Of a stretch of DNA of 64,000 nucleotides, positions 55,618 to 64,000 are shown in pieces. Location of the stretch: assembly GCA_016716705.1 (NCBI GenBank), contig JADJVF010000001.1:1-64000 (forward strand), in the 5' to 3' direction. The DNA is from Holophagales bacterium. GTDB lineage: Bacteria > Acidobacteriota > Thermoanaerobaculia > UBA5066. The notes under the pieces were generated by a model, which saw only the letters and a list, made by a program, of their open reading frames with translations, was not told the DNA's origin and did not search any database. The position numbers were made by a program, and so were the translations under genes. The number at the start of each line of letters is the position of its first letter. Position 1 is the first letter of the stretch.

Positions 55618-56169
55618 TCAGAGCGTCTTCGAGAGGGAAAGGAAGAACCGGGCGAGGTCCTCCGGGTTGCCACGCCCCTGGAAGGTGACCGAGACCTCTC
55701 CCTTCGCCGGCCCCGGCACGACGACCGGCTCGGGAGCCTTCGCGGCCTTTCCGCGCCCCTTCTTCGGTGCCGCGTCGACGACCTCGGGCTTCAGCACGTT
55801 CGCCTTGGCTGCCGGTCGCCCGGCCTTCTTCCGCCCGTTCTTCCGCGGGCGCCGCGATTCCGTGGGACGGAGCCGGGTCACGTCCGGCGGGCCGACCCGG
55901 ATGCCGAACTTCTCGGCCACGCCTTCGATGACGACGCGGGCCTCGGTCGTGGGGGCCTTCGTGAGAAGCGTCCGTGCCCACGCGAGGGCGGAGGGGCGGT
56001 CGATTCCCAGCTTGCGCCGCACCTCGCGGATGACGCCGGCGCCGATGTCGGCCGGCTTCATCTTCAGGATCTTTCCTGCAGCGGCCTTGACGTCCCGCTC
56101 GTTCAGAGACTTGTCTTCCTTCAAGAGCGATTCCACCGTTTGGCGGAGCCTGTCCATGTCCGAAGCCAT
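55618..56169 (-). CDS. basic protein of unknown function (183 aa)
   Basis: The N-terminal half is helical (MDRLRQTVESLLKEDKSLNE, RDVKAAAGKILKMKPADIG). The middle is very basic with an AT-hook-like RKNGRKKAGRPAAK, and the C-terminus is a short ordered segment (VTFQGRGNPEDLARFFLSL). ATG at 56169 follows AAGGAGG. DNA or RNA binding is suggested by the basic stretch only. No family recognised. Confidence 0.6.
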   Translation of the reverse strand: MASDMDRLRQTVESLLKEDKSLNERDVKAAAGKILKMKPADIGAGVIREVRRKLGIDRPSALAWARTLLTKAPTTEARVVIEGVAEKFGIRVGPPDVTRLRPTESRRPRKNGRKKAGRPAAKANVLKPEVVDAAPKKGRGKAAKAPEPVVVPGPAKGEVSVTFQGRGNPEDLARFFLSLSKTL

Positions 56170-56234
56170 GCGGCCTCCTTCCGTTCTCCCTCGTCTTGCG
56201 AGCTTTGCAATTGTTCTACAAAAGTCCGGTCGAT

Positions 56235-56543
56235 TCAATAGCGGGGGACCGACGGGTCGATGCGGGCCGACCAGGCGAGGATCCCGCCCTCCAGGTTGAC
56301 CGCCCCGACACCGCTCTTCCGGAGGAACTGGACGACCGTCGCGCTCCGGCTGCCGCTGCGGCAGGCCACGACGACCTCGCCGCCGGCCGGTATCTCGCCG
56401 AGACGCTGCGGCACCTCGCGCATCGGGACGTGGTGCACGGGAAACGGGAAGGGAGCGACCTGCAGCTCGAGGGCCTCCCGCACGTCCAGGACGAACGGGG
56501 CCTCTCCCGCGTCGAGGAGCGCCTTCAGCTCTTCGACCGTCAC
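56235..56543 (-). CDS. rhodanese-like sulfurtransferase
   Basis: This 102-residue single rhodanese domain has FVLDVREALE, PVHHVPMREVP and active-site loop ACRSGSRSATV with the catalytic Cys. The GTG at 56543 overlaps the stop of mqnC (GTGA), fixing the start. It moves sulfane sulfur in known members. Coupling to a menaquinone gene is unusual and unexplained. Confidence 0.85.
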   Translation of the reverse strand: MTVEELKALLDAGEAPFVLDVREALELQVAPFPFPVHHVPMREVPQRLGEIPAGGEVVVACRSGSRSATVVQFLRKSGVGAVNLEGGILAWSARIDPSVPRY

Positions 56544-57717
56544 GATCCCTCGCCTCCCTCGAACCGGCAGCAGGCGGCGTGGCACCGGTCGTAGACCGAG
56601 CCCCGCTGGGCGGGCGCGAAGCCGGCGTCTCGGATGAGGGCGACCATGTCCTCCCTCGTCATCCGGTTGTGCGCGCCGGCCGCGGCGACGACGTTCTCCT
56701 CGATCATGATCGAGCCGAGGTCGTCGGCGCCGAAGAAGAGCGAGACCTGGCCGATCTTCTTCCCCTGCGTCACCCAGGAGCCCTGCAGGTGCTCGACGTT
56801 GTCGAGGAAGAGGCGCGAGAGGGCGAGAGTCCGCAGGTAGTCGTGGCCGGTCGACACCTCGACCGTGCCGTCGAGCGCGGTGTTCTCGTCCTGGAACGTC
56901 CAGGGGATGAAGGCCGTGAACGACTCCTTTCCTCCCGCGAGGGACTCGTCCTGGATCCGCCTCACGACGTCCAGGTGCGCGATCCGCTCGGCGTACGTCT
57001 CCCCGACGCCGAACATCATCGTCGCCGTCGTCGGCATCCCGAGACGGTGCGCCTCGCGGTGGACCTCGGCCCACTTCTCGGTCGGCGCCTTGGCGAGCGC
57101 CCAGATCCGCTTCCTCACGCCGTCCTCGAGGACCTCCGCGCCGCCGCCCGGGACCGACATCAGGCCGGCGTCGCGCAGGCGGACGAGCACGTCGGCGATC
57201 GGGGCCTTCTCCTTCTTGGCGAGAAAGAAGATCTCCGGCGCCGAGAAGGCGTGACGGTGGATGCGCGGGTAGCGCTCGCGAAGGAACGAGAGAAGCTCCT
57301 CGTAGAAGGAGAACGGGAGCTCGGCGTGGACGCCTCCCTGAAGAAGAACGCCCGTCCCCCCGAGCGCGAGCGTTTCCTCGACCTTGGCGCCGATCTCCTC
57401 GAGGGGGAGGACGTAGGCCTCCTCGTCGCCCGCCTTCCGGTAGAACGCGCAGAAGCTGCAGCGGTAGATGCAGACGTTCGTGTAGTTGATGTTCCGGTCG
57501 ACCTGGTACGTCGCCGTTTCGCCCGGGTGCATCCGGCGGCGGACCGCGGCCGCGGCGGCGCCCACCTCGAGGAGGGGCGCCTCCTCGAAGAGGACGAGCG
57601 CCTCGGCCGGGGTGATACGTACGCCCGCGGCGGCACGGTCGAGAATCGCGGATGCGCGGAGCGACCCCCGAGGCCGGGGGACACGGGCGTGGGGAGCGGC
57701 GGCGCGGACGAGGACAT
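56540..57717 (-). CDS. mqnC: cyclic dehypoxanthinyl futalosine synthase (radical SAM), frame slip near 57667
   Basis: This radical SAM enzyme of the futalosine menaquinone pathway has RNINYTNVCIYRCSFCAFYR with the CxxxCxxC cluster, GVLLQGGVHAELPFSFYE, HAFSAPEIFF, MSVPGGGAEVLEDGVRKRIW and FIPWTFQDENTALDG. The main frame extends upstream through SLRASAILDRAAAGVRITPA, the normal N-terminus, but has no start codon. The ATG at 57717, overlapping the mqnA stop, is in another frame, and one base in a GGGGG run near 57667 would join them. It acts after mqnA and mqnB products. Confidence 0.88.
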
Positions 57718-58532
57718 CAGGAGAAGGACCTCGGGACGAGCGGCACGCCGGAGAACGGGGGAAGGTCGGGCGACGAGATGAGACCGTGCACGGCGGCCCG
57801 CCGGTAGAACTCGGCGAGCCCGCGCTCGTCGTCCTCGTCCAGGTCGTAGTGGAGGTTCATCTCGAAGTACTCCGCGAGGAGCTTGCGGTCGAGCCCCGTC
57901 CGCGCCCGGGCGGCGTCGATGATCTCGCCGATCCGGTGCCGCGCGTAGTCGCGCGACCAGAGGAACGGCTCCGGGGCGACGTCGCGCCGGACGGCCCAGA
58001 TCGCCGTGACGAGCGGGAGCCCGGTGAGCCGGTTCCACCCTTCGGCGAGATCGAGGACGTGGAGCCCTTCCGAGTTCGCCGTGAGCGCCGGGTCGCCGAT
58101 GAGGAGCGCGGCGTCCGCGGTCGCGAGCATCCTCGGCAGCTCCGGGACGGCGCGGTGGTACTCCGGGTGGGCGCCGTAGAGGTCGGCGAGGAGGAGGCGG
58201 ACGATGGCCGCCGAGGAGCGCGAGCTGGTGTCCAGGGCGACGCTCCGGATCTCGGGGAACGGGACCCGCGACAGGAGGAGGACGCTCCTCACACGGTTGT
58301 ACGAGGCGATGCCGACGCCGCGGACGATCCGGACCCCGGGAATCCGCGCCGCCTCGATGGCCGGGATGATGCCGGCCTGGACCTCGCCGCGGGCGAGCCG
58401 GTCCGCGCAGGCGGAGGGGAGGTCGGTGATCGGGAGGAACCCCTCGACCGCCCCCTTGAGGAAGCCCCAGGTGACGGGCCAGGCGTTCACGAAGTCGACG
58501 ACGGAGACGGGGATGGCGGGCGTCATGGCCAC
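57717..58532 (-). CDS. mqnA: chorismate dehydratase MqnA
   Basis: This 271-residue protein has VSVVDFVNAWPVTWGFLKG, LPSACADRLARGEVQAGIIP, VALDTSSRSSAAIVRLLL and LLIGDPALTANSEGLHVLDL, AEGWNRLTGLPLVTAIWAVR, the MqnA pattern in the periplasmic-binding-like fold. It makes 3-enolpyruvylbenzoate from chorismate at the entry to the futalosine pathway. It overlaps mqnC by one base (TGATG). ATG at 58532 or 58526. Confidence 0.9.
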   Translation of the reverse strand: MAMTPAIPVSVVDFVNAWPVTWGFLKGAVEGFLPITDLPSACADRLARGEVQAGIIPAIEAARIPGVRIVRGVGIASYNRVRSVLLLSRVPFPEIRSVALDTSSRSSAAIVRLLLADLYGAHPEYHRAVPELPRMLATADAALLIGDPALTANSEGLHVLDLAEGWNRLTGLPLVTAIWAVRRDVAPEPFLWSRDYARHRIGEIIDAARARTGLDRKLLAEYFEMNLHYDLDEDDERGLAEFYRRAAVHGLISSPDLPPFSGVPLVPRSFS

Positions 58533-58582
58533 GAAGATCTTACGACGCCGGGTTCGGGACGGACTCGGGCGACAATCCCGGC

Positions 58583-59739
58583 GTGGACTCGCCGCCTCTC
58601 CTCGTCTCGGTCCTGATGCCGTGCCTGAACGAAGCGGAGACGCTCGAGCGCTGCGTGCGGCGCGCCGTCGACACGCTCGCCGCCTCCGGGCTCGCGGGCG
58701 AGGTCCTCGTCGCCGACAACGGCTCGACCGACGGCTCGCAGGAGATCGCCGAGCGCGCCGGCGCGCGGGTCGTCCCCGTCCCCGAGCGGGGCTACGGGGC
58801 CGCGCTCCTCGGCGGAATCGCCGCGTCGAAGGGGCGCTACGTCGTCATGGGCGACGCGGACGACTCCTACGACTTCGGCCAGGTCCCCGCCTTCGTGGCC
58901 AGGCTCGAGGAAGGGCACGACCTCGTGATGGGCTCGCGCTTCCAGGGCCGGATCGAGCCGGGCGCCATGCCGTTTCTCCACCGCTGGCTCGGGAACCCCG
59001 TCCTCTCCTTCCTCGGCCGGCTCTTCTTCCGCGTCCCGATCTCGGACTTCCACTGCGGCATCCGCGGCTTCCGAAGGAGGCGATCGACCGCATCGGCCTC
59101 AGGACGACCGGGATGGAGTTCGCGAGCGAGATGGTCGTGAAGGCCACGCTCTTCGGCCTTCGCATCGGCGAGATCCCGGTCACGCTCCGCAAGGACGGCC
59201 GTTCGCGGCCGCCTCACCTGCGGACCTGGCGGGACGGCTGGAGGCACCTCCGCTTCCTCCTGATGTACTCGCCCCGGTGGCTCTACCTCTGGCCGGGGCT
59301 CCTCCTCGTCCTCCTCGGCACGGGGCTCCTGGCGTGGCTCTACCCTGGGCCCCGCCAGGTCGGCGCGGCGACCCTCGACGTCCACGCGATGCTCGGCGCC
59401 GCCGTCATGGTCCTCGTCGGCGTCGAGGCGATCACGTTCGCGCTCTTCGCGAAGATCTTCGCCATCACCGAGGGGTTCCTGCCGGAGGACCCGCGCCTCG
59501 CGCGCGCCTTCGGGATCGTCACGCTGGAGACAGGGCTCGCCGCGAGCGCCGTCCTTCTCCTCGCCGGGACCGCCCTCTGCGCCTCGGTCGCCGTCGACTG
59601 GGCCCACTCCGTCTTCAACTACCTCGACTACACCGTTTCCATGCGGAAGATGATCCCCGGCGCCCTCCTCCTCGTGATCGGCGCCCACGGGCTCCTCGCC
59701 TCGTTCTTCCTCTCGATCCTCGGCCTGAAGCGGCGCTGA
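58583..59739 (+). CDS. GT2 polyprenyl-phosphate glycosyltransferase with membrane tail, frame slip near 59071
   Basis: The protein has about 385 codons. The catalytic domain has SVLMPCLNEAETLERCV, VADNGSTDGSQEIAER and VVMGDADDSYDFGQV. The frame then changes near 59071, after DFHCGIRGF, and resumes KEAIDRIGLRTTGMEFASEM. Four C-terminal membrane helices follow (for example LYLWPGLLLVLLGTGLLAWL). The start is GTG at 58583. It probably loads a sugar onto undecaprenyl phosphate, feeding GT-C enzymes such as the one at 17.2 kb; that link is inference. Confidence 0.82.
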
Positions 59740-59750
59740 GGAGGGAAGGT

Positions 59751-61109
59751 CTACCCCGCCGACATCGACCCCAGGAACTCCTGGTTGCTTTTCGACTTCT
59801 CGAGCCTCTCGAGGAGGAGCTCCATCGACTCCACCGTCGAGAGCGGCGTCAGGACCTTGCGGAGAATCCAGATGCGGTTGAGCTCGCCCTTCTCGATGAG
59901 GAGCTCCTCCTTCCGCGTCCCCGACTTGTTGATGTCGATGGACGGGAAGACGCGGCGGTCGACGAGCCGGCGATCGAGGTGGATCTCCATGTTGCCCGTC
60001 CCCTTGAACTCCTCGAAGATGACGTCGTCCATCCGCGAGCCGGTGTCGATGAGGGCCGTGGCCATGATCGTCAGCGAGCCCCCCTCCTCGACGTTGCGCG
60101 CCGCGCCGAAGAAGCGCTTCGGCTTCTGGAGCGCGTTCGCGTCGACGCCGCCCGAGAGGACCTTCCCCGACGGCGGGCAGGTCGTGTTGTAGGCGCGGGC
60201 GAGGCGCGTGATCGAGTCGAGGAGGATGACGACGTCGCGCTTGTGCTCGACGAGGCGCTTGGCCTTCTCGATGACCATCTCGGCGACCTGGACGTGGCGC
60301 GTCGCCGGCTCGTCGAACGTCGAGCTGATGACCTCGCCCTTCACCGACCGCTGCATGTCGGTGACCTCCTCGGGCCGCTCGTCGATGAGGAGGACGATGA
60401 GCGTGATCTCCGGGTGGTTCGTCGTGACCGAGTTCGCCAGGGCCTGCAGGAGCATCGTCTTGCCGGTCCGCGGCGGGGCGACGATGAGCCCGCGCTGCCC
60501 CTTGCCGACCGGCGCGATCAGGTCGAGGACGCGCGACGACATGTTCGCCGTCTCGAGCCGGATCCGCTCCTGCGGGTAGAGGGGCGTCAGGTTGTCGAAG
60601 AGGATCTTCTCCCGCGCGATGTCGGGGTGCTCGAAGTTGACCGCCTCGACCTTGATGAGGGCGAAGTAGCGCTCCCCCTCCTTCGGCGGGCGGATCTGCC
60701 CCGAGATCGTGTCGCCCGTCCTCAGGCCGAACTTGCGGATCTGGGAGGGCGAGACGTAGATGTCGTCGGGGCCGGCGAGGTAGTTGTACTCGGGTGCCCG
60801 GAGGAAGCCGAAGCCGTCCGGGAGGACCTCGAGGACCCCTTCCGAGAAGATGAGGCCCGCCCGTTCGGTCTGCGCCTGCAGCACCTTGAAGATGAGCTCC
60901 TGCTTGCGCAGGGCGGGCGCCCCCTCGACCTCCAGCTCGGCCGCGATCTTCAGGAGCTGCGGCATCGCGGTGTTGTGCAGCGTCCGGATGTCGAGCATCG
61001 GCTGGTCGTCGAGGTCCGGCGGTACCTGCTCTTCCAGGTCGTTCGGGAGGTCGTTCGGGTTGATCGTCGCGTTGACGTAGTCGTTGCCGGGGACCTTGCG
61101 GCGAGGCAT
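59751..61109 (-). CDS. rho: transcription termination factor Rho
   Basis: This 452-residue hexameric RNA helicase has an N-terminal helical domain, RNA-binding EGVLEVLPDGFGFLR and FGLRTGDTISGQIRPPKEGE. Walker A is APPRTGKTMLLQ, and IVLLIDERPEEVTDM and VVILLDSITRLARAYN carry the Q/R-loop and Walker B regions. ATG at 61109 follows AAAAGGAG and overlaps the engB stop (TGATG). Rho dependence fits the scarcity of intrinsic terminators in this window. Confidence 0.96.
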   Translation of the reverse strand: MPRRKVPGNDYVNATINPNDLPNDLEEQVPPDLDDQPMLDIRTLHNTAMPQLLKIAAELEVEGAPALRKQELIFKVLQAQTERAGLIFSEGVLEVLPDGFGFLRAPEYNYLAGPDDIYVSPSQIRKFGLRTGDTISGQIRPPKEGERYFALIKVEAVNFEHPDIAREKILFDNLTPLYPQERIRLETANMSSRVLDLIAPVGKGQRGLIVAPPRTGKTMLLQALANSVTTNHPEITLIVLLIDERPEEVTDMQRSVKGEVISSTFDEPATRHVQVAEMVIEKAKRLVEHKRDVVILLDSITRLARAYNTTCPPSGKVLSGGVDANALQKPKRFFGAARNVEEGGSLTIMATALIDTGSRMDDVIFEEFKGTGNMEIHLDRRLVDRRVFPSIDINKSGTRKEELLIEKGELNRIWILRKVLTPLSTVESMELLLERLEKSKSNQEFLGSMSAG

Positions 61110-61816
61110 CAGGACTCCTTTTCTGGCGGGCCCTGCGGCGCCGCTGGTGCGGCACCCATCCGGGTCCTTCCGATGAGCCGGTCCTTGAGAAGACGGCCGA
61201 GGGTGGGCAGATTTTCGCCTGTTTCGGACGAAACGGGCAGGAGGGGGCGTTCGGGATCCTCGAACTCGGCGGCGAGGGCCCGGAGCTGCCGGACCCGCTG
61301 GGACGACTTCACGGCATCCCACTTCGTCGCCGCCACGACGGTCGGGATTCCCGCAGTCCGCAGGAACAGGGCCATCGAGCGGTCCGAATCCTGCGGCCCG
61401 AGCCGTCCATCCACGAGGAGAAGCGCGAGGTCGGGCCCGCGCTCGCCGGTCAGGAGCTCCTCGATCTGCCCGGCGAAACGCTCGCGCGACTCGCGGGCCG
61501 TCTTCGCGTAGCCGTAGCCGGGACAGTCGATGACGTGAAAGGCGTCGTCGACCCGGTACCAGTGGAGGGCCTGCGTCCGCCCGGGGGTCTGCGAGACGCG
61601 GGCGACCTTCGTCGCGAGGACGGCGTTCAGGAGGCTCGACTTGCCGACGTTCGACCGGCCGAGGACGACGACGGACGGCAGCGGGAGGCCATGCGGACGC
61701 TCGCCCGCCGAATGGGCGGGGAGCTCGAGCCGGACGGTCCGTCCGAGGGGACTGTTCACGGCAACCGCTCGCGCGGTCTTGGGCGTGCGGGAGACAGGCG
61801 ATTCTTTCCGGGTCAT
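61109..61816 (-). CDS. engB: ribosome biogenesis GTPase EngB (YihA/YsxC)
   Basis: This 235-residue protein has G1 VVLGRSNVGKSSLLNAV, G2/switch I SQTPGRTQALHWY, G3 DCPGYGYAK and G4 AATKWD, matching the EngB subfamily (PGRTQ and DxPGYG). It assists 50S subunit assembly. The C-terminal tail is slightly extended and Pro/Ala-rich. It is translationally coupled to rho downstream. Confidence 0.94.
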   Translation of the reverse strand: MTRKESPVSRTPKTARAVAVNSPLGRTVRLELPAHSAGERPHGLPLPSVVVLGRSNVGKSSLLNAVLATKVARVSQTPGRTQALHWYRVDDAFHVIDCPGYGYAKTARESRERFAGQIEELLTGERGPDLALLLVDGRLGPQDSDRSMALFLRTAGIPTVVAATKWDAVKSSQRVRQLRALAAEFEDPERPLLPVSSETGENLPTLGRLLKDRLIGRTRMGAAPAAPQGPPEKES

Positions 61817-61879
61817 AAGGGCTTTGTAAGAGGGGTATGCCGGACCGGGCGGCCCCTTTGCGGCGGGCCGCCCGGCGGG

Positions 61880-64000
61880 TCAGTGCGCGAGGCCCGAGGA
61901 GGGGGTCGTCCCGGCCTCGGCCGGGGCGACGCTGGGCGGGGCCGCGACGGGCGCCGTTTCGAGCGCCAGCCGCACGACCTCGTCGACGTCGTCGACGAGG
62001 TGGAATTCCAGGACGCTCCGGATCTCCTCGGGGAGGTCGTCGAGGTCCTTCTCGTTCTCGCGGGGAAGGATGAGCGTCGTGATCCCGGCCCGGTAGGCGG
62101 CGAGGAGCTTCTCCTTGATGCCGCCCACGGGAAGGACCTTCCCGCGAAGCGTGATCTCCCCGGTCATCGCGAGGTCCTTGCGGCAGGCGATGTTCGTGAC
62201 GGCGGAGAGAATCGAGGTCGCCATCGTGATCCCGGCCGACGGGCCGTCCTTCGGGATCGCCCCTTCCGGGATGTGGACGTGGATGTCCTTCTTCTCGTAG
62301 AAGTCGGGATCGGCCCCGTAGAGCTCGGCCCGGCTTCTGACGTACGAGAGGGCCGCACGGGCCGACTCCTGCATCACGTCGCCGAGCTGCCCGGTGAGGA
62401 CGAGGTTTCCCTTGCCGCGCATGAGCGTGGTCTCGATGTGGAGGACGTCGCCGCCCGCCTCGGTCCAGGCGAGGCCGGTGGAAAGACCGACTTCGGCCTT
62501 CTCCCCCTTCTTGGCGGGGCGGTGCTTGGGCTTGCCGAGGAAGTCGGGGAGGTTGTCGGCGGTGACCGTGATCGGCCCCTTCTCCTCCTTTCCGGCTCCT
62601 TCGGCTCCTTCGGCTCCTCTGCGACGACCTTGCGGGCGATCTTGCGGCAGACCGAGGCGATCTCGCGCTCGAGGCTCCTCACGCCCGCCTCGCGGGTGTA
62701 CTTCTCGATGAGGGCATAGAGCCCCGAGTCGTCGAAGACGGCCTGCTCGGCCGTCAGCCCGTTCTCCTTCACCTGCTTCGGGACGAGGAACTGCTTCGCG
62801 ATCGCCACCTTCTCGTTCGGCGTGTAGCCGGAGAGGCTGATGATCTCCATCCGGTCCCTCAGCGCGGGCGGGATCGGATGGACCACGTTCGCCGTGGCGA
62901 TGAACATGACCTTCGAGAGGTCGTACTCCACGTCGAGGTAATGGTCGACGAAGGCGTGGTTCTGCTCGGGGTCGAGGACCTCGAGGAGCGCCGCGGACGG
63001 GTCGCCGCGGAAGTCCATCGACATCTTGTCGACCTCGTCGAGGAGGAAGACCGGGTTGACGGTCCCCGCCTTCTTCATCAGCTGGATGATCTGGCCGGGG
63101 AAGGCCCCGATGTAGGTCCTGCGGTGGCCGCGCACCTCGGCCTCGTCGCGAACGCCGCCGAGGCTGAGCCTCACGAACTTGCGGTTGAGCGACTTGGCGA
63201 TCGACTTGGCCAGGGACGTCTTGCCGACGCCCGGAGGACCCGCGAAGCAGAGGATCGACCCCTTCGTCTCCGTCACGAGCTGGCGCACCGCGAGGAACTC
63301 GAGGATCCGCTCCTTGACCTTCGCGAGGCCGTAGTGGTCCTCGTTCAGGACCTTCTCGGCGTTCTTGATGTCCTTCGACTCGCGCGACGCCTTCTTCCAC
63401 GGCACGTTCACGAGCCAGTCGATGTAGTTCCTCGAGACCGTCGCCTCGGCAGAGACGTTCGGCATCGCCTCGAGCCGCTTGAGCTCGGCGAGCGCCTTCT
63501 CCTTGACGTCCTTCGGCATCCCTGCGCTGTCGACCTTCTGCTTCAGCTCCTCGAGCTCGTCGGACTTGTCGTCCTTGCGGCCGAGCTCCTGGTGGATCGC
63601 CTTGATCTTCTCGTTGAGGTAGTACTCCTTCTGGGCCCGCTCCATCTGCTTCTTGACCTTGTTGTTGATCCGCCGGTCGATGTTGATCTTCTCGATCTCC
63701 ACCTCCAGCAGGTCCTGAAGCTTCTGCAGCCGTTCCAGGGGGTTCACCGTCTCGAGGAGGGCCTGCTTCTCGGGCGTCGCGATCGACGCCGGGAGGTGGC
63801 CCGCGAGCATGTCGGCGAAGACGTCGGGGTCGTCGAGGGTCAGCGAGGCGAGGAGCCCCTCGTAGGCGAGCTGGTGGGAGAGCTTGGCGTACTGCTCGAA
63901 GACGCCGAGCACCTTCTGCATGTACGGGTTGATCTCGGCGGCGCCGCCGGAGAGCGGCCGCGCCTCCACGGCCTCGACCGCCACTTCCTTGTGGCCGCCG
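61880..64000 (-). CDS. lon: ATP-dependent protease Lon (5' end outside window, frame slip near 62600)
   Basis: The N-terminus lies beyond 64000. The middle helical region has EKIKAIHQELGRKD. The AAA+ domain has FAGPPGVGKTSLAKSIA and FLLDEVDKM. The protease domain has catalytic Ser in PKDGPSAGITMATS and Lys in GGIKEKLLAAYRAG. The frame changes once in the linker between ATPase and protease, within tandem GAGCCGAAG repeats and a GGAAAGGAGGAGAAGGGG stretch (about 62585-62620). A real break would separate the domains, but both sides are intact, so an indel error is favoured. Lon degrades misfolded and regulatory proteins. Confidence 0.92.
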   Translation of the reverse strand, partial: RRPQGSGGRGRGGAAALRRRRRDQPVHAEGARRLRAVRQALPPARLRGAPRLADPRRPRRLRRHARGPPPGVDRDAREAGPPRDGEPPGTAAEASGPAGGGDREDQHRPADQQQGQEADGAGPEGVLPQREDQGDPPGARPQGRQVRRARGAEAEGRQRRDAEGRQGEGARRAQAARGDAERLCRGDGLEELHRLARERAVEEGVARVEGHQERREGPERGPLRPREGQGADPRVPRGAPARDGDEGVDPLLRGSSGRRQDVPGQVDRQVAQPQVREAQPRRRSRRGRGARPPQDLHRGLPRPDHPADEEGGDRQPGLPPRRGRQDVDGLPRRPVRGAPRGPRPRAEPRLRRPLPRRGVRPLEGHVHRHGERGPSDPARAEGPDGDHQPLRLHAEREGGDREAVPRPEAGEGERADGRAGRLRRLGALCPHREVHPRGGREEPRARDRLGLPQDRPQGRRRGAEGAEGAGKEEKGPITVTADNLPDFLGKPKHRPAKKGEKAEVGLSTGLAWTEAGGDVLHIETTLMRGKGNLVLTGQLGDVMQESARAALSYVRSRAELYGADPDFYEKKDIHVHIPEGAIPKDGPSAGITMATSILSAVTNIACRKDLAMTGEITLRGKVLPVGGIKEKLLAAYRAGITTLILPRENEKDLDDLPEEIRSVLEFHLVDDVDEVVRLALETAPVAAPPSVAPAEAGTTPSSGLAH

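Overview
The window is a very GC-rich bacterial chromosome segment with strong G/C bias at third codon positions. No phage, plasmid or insertion-sequence genes were recognised. The gene content fits Acidobacteriota, perhaps a Thermoanaerobaculia- or Vicinamibacteria-like lineage. Pointers are a Ser/Thr kinase with a TolB-like propeller, a 14-repeat propeller histidine kinase, a secreted M2 dipeptidase and an S15 acyl-peptidase, the futalosine route to menaquinone (mqnA, mqnC), and an S-box riboswitch ahead of metK. The taxonomic placement is inference from gene families only.

Layout. 1-3.7 kb is an accessory zone: a 5'-truncated NERD/UvrD helicase, two small conserved-hypothetical genes (one broken), a beheaded Fic gene ending in a run of 20 G, and an internal scrap of an AlbA_2/RecG-like protein. 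3.7-5.4 kb has a putative peptidoglycan-binding-like protein, pssA and a small membrane protein. 5.4-9.5 kb has an outer-membrane barrel gene and a translationally coupled array of four related exported proteins that looks like a duplicated two-gene unit. 9.6-18.9 kb has a hydrolase, an acetyltransferase, riboswitch-metK, a thioesterase, an M2 peptidase, an S15 hydrolase and a GT39-like mannosyltransferase. 18.9-24.4 kb is a cell-surface glycan block (membrane protein, GT2, asnB, methyltransferase). 24.5-28.6 kb has a type IIA topoisomerase B subunit, a YidB-like protein, two small membrane proteins and a HIT protein. 28.6-36.7 kb is a signalling block (Ser/Thr kinase, HtrA protease, propeller histidine kinase, hydrolase). 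Arg and His tRNAs follow, then a dicarboxylate symporter, and the envelope cluster truA / uppS-cdsA-dxr-rseP. 43.5-50.8 kb has a degenerate metallo-beta-lactamase-fold protein, clpB-hsp20, Rrf2-cysK and a second HtrA. 50.9-56.2 kb has an EamA transporter, gltX, glnS, VanZ, tRNA-Gln and a basic protein. 56.2-64 kb has mqnA-mqnC-rhodanese, a GT2, engB-rho and lon (cut by the window end).

How genes work together. Many adjacent genes overlap by 1-4 bases (GTGA, ATGA or TGATG), so translational coupling is the local style. The uppS-cdsA-dxr-rseP string joins isoprenoid and phospholipid synthesis with envelope stress proteolysis. clpB-hsp20, two HtrA proteases, RseP and Lon form a strong proteostasis theme.

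Caution. At least a dozen genes, including ones that should be essential (topoisomerase B, glnS, lon), are split by single-base frame slips, mostly beside G or C runs. The likeliest cause is residual indel error in the assembly, so split genes are reported here as one locus each with the slip position given.
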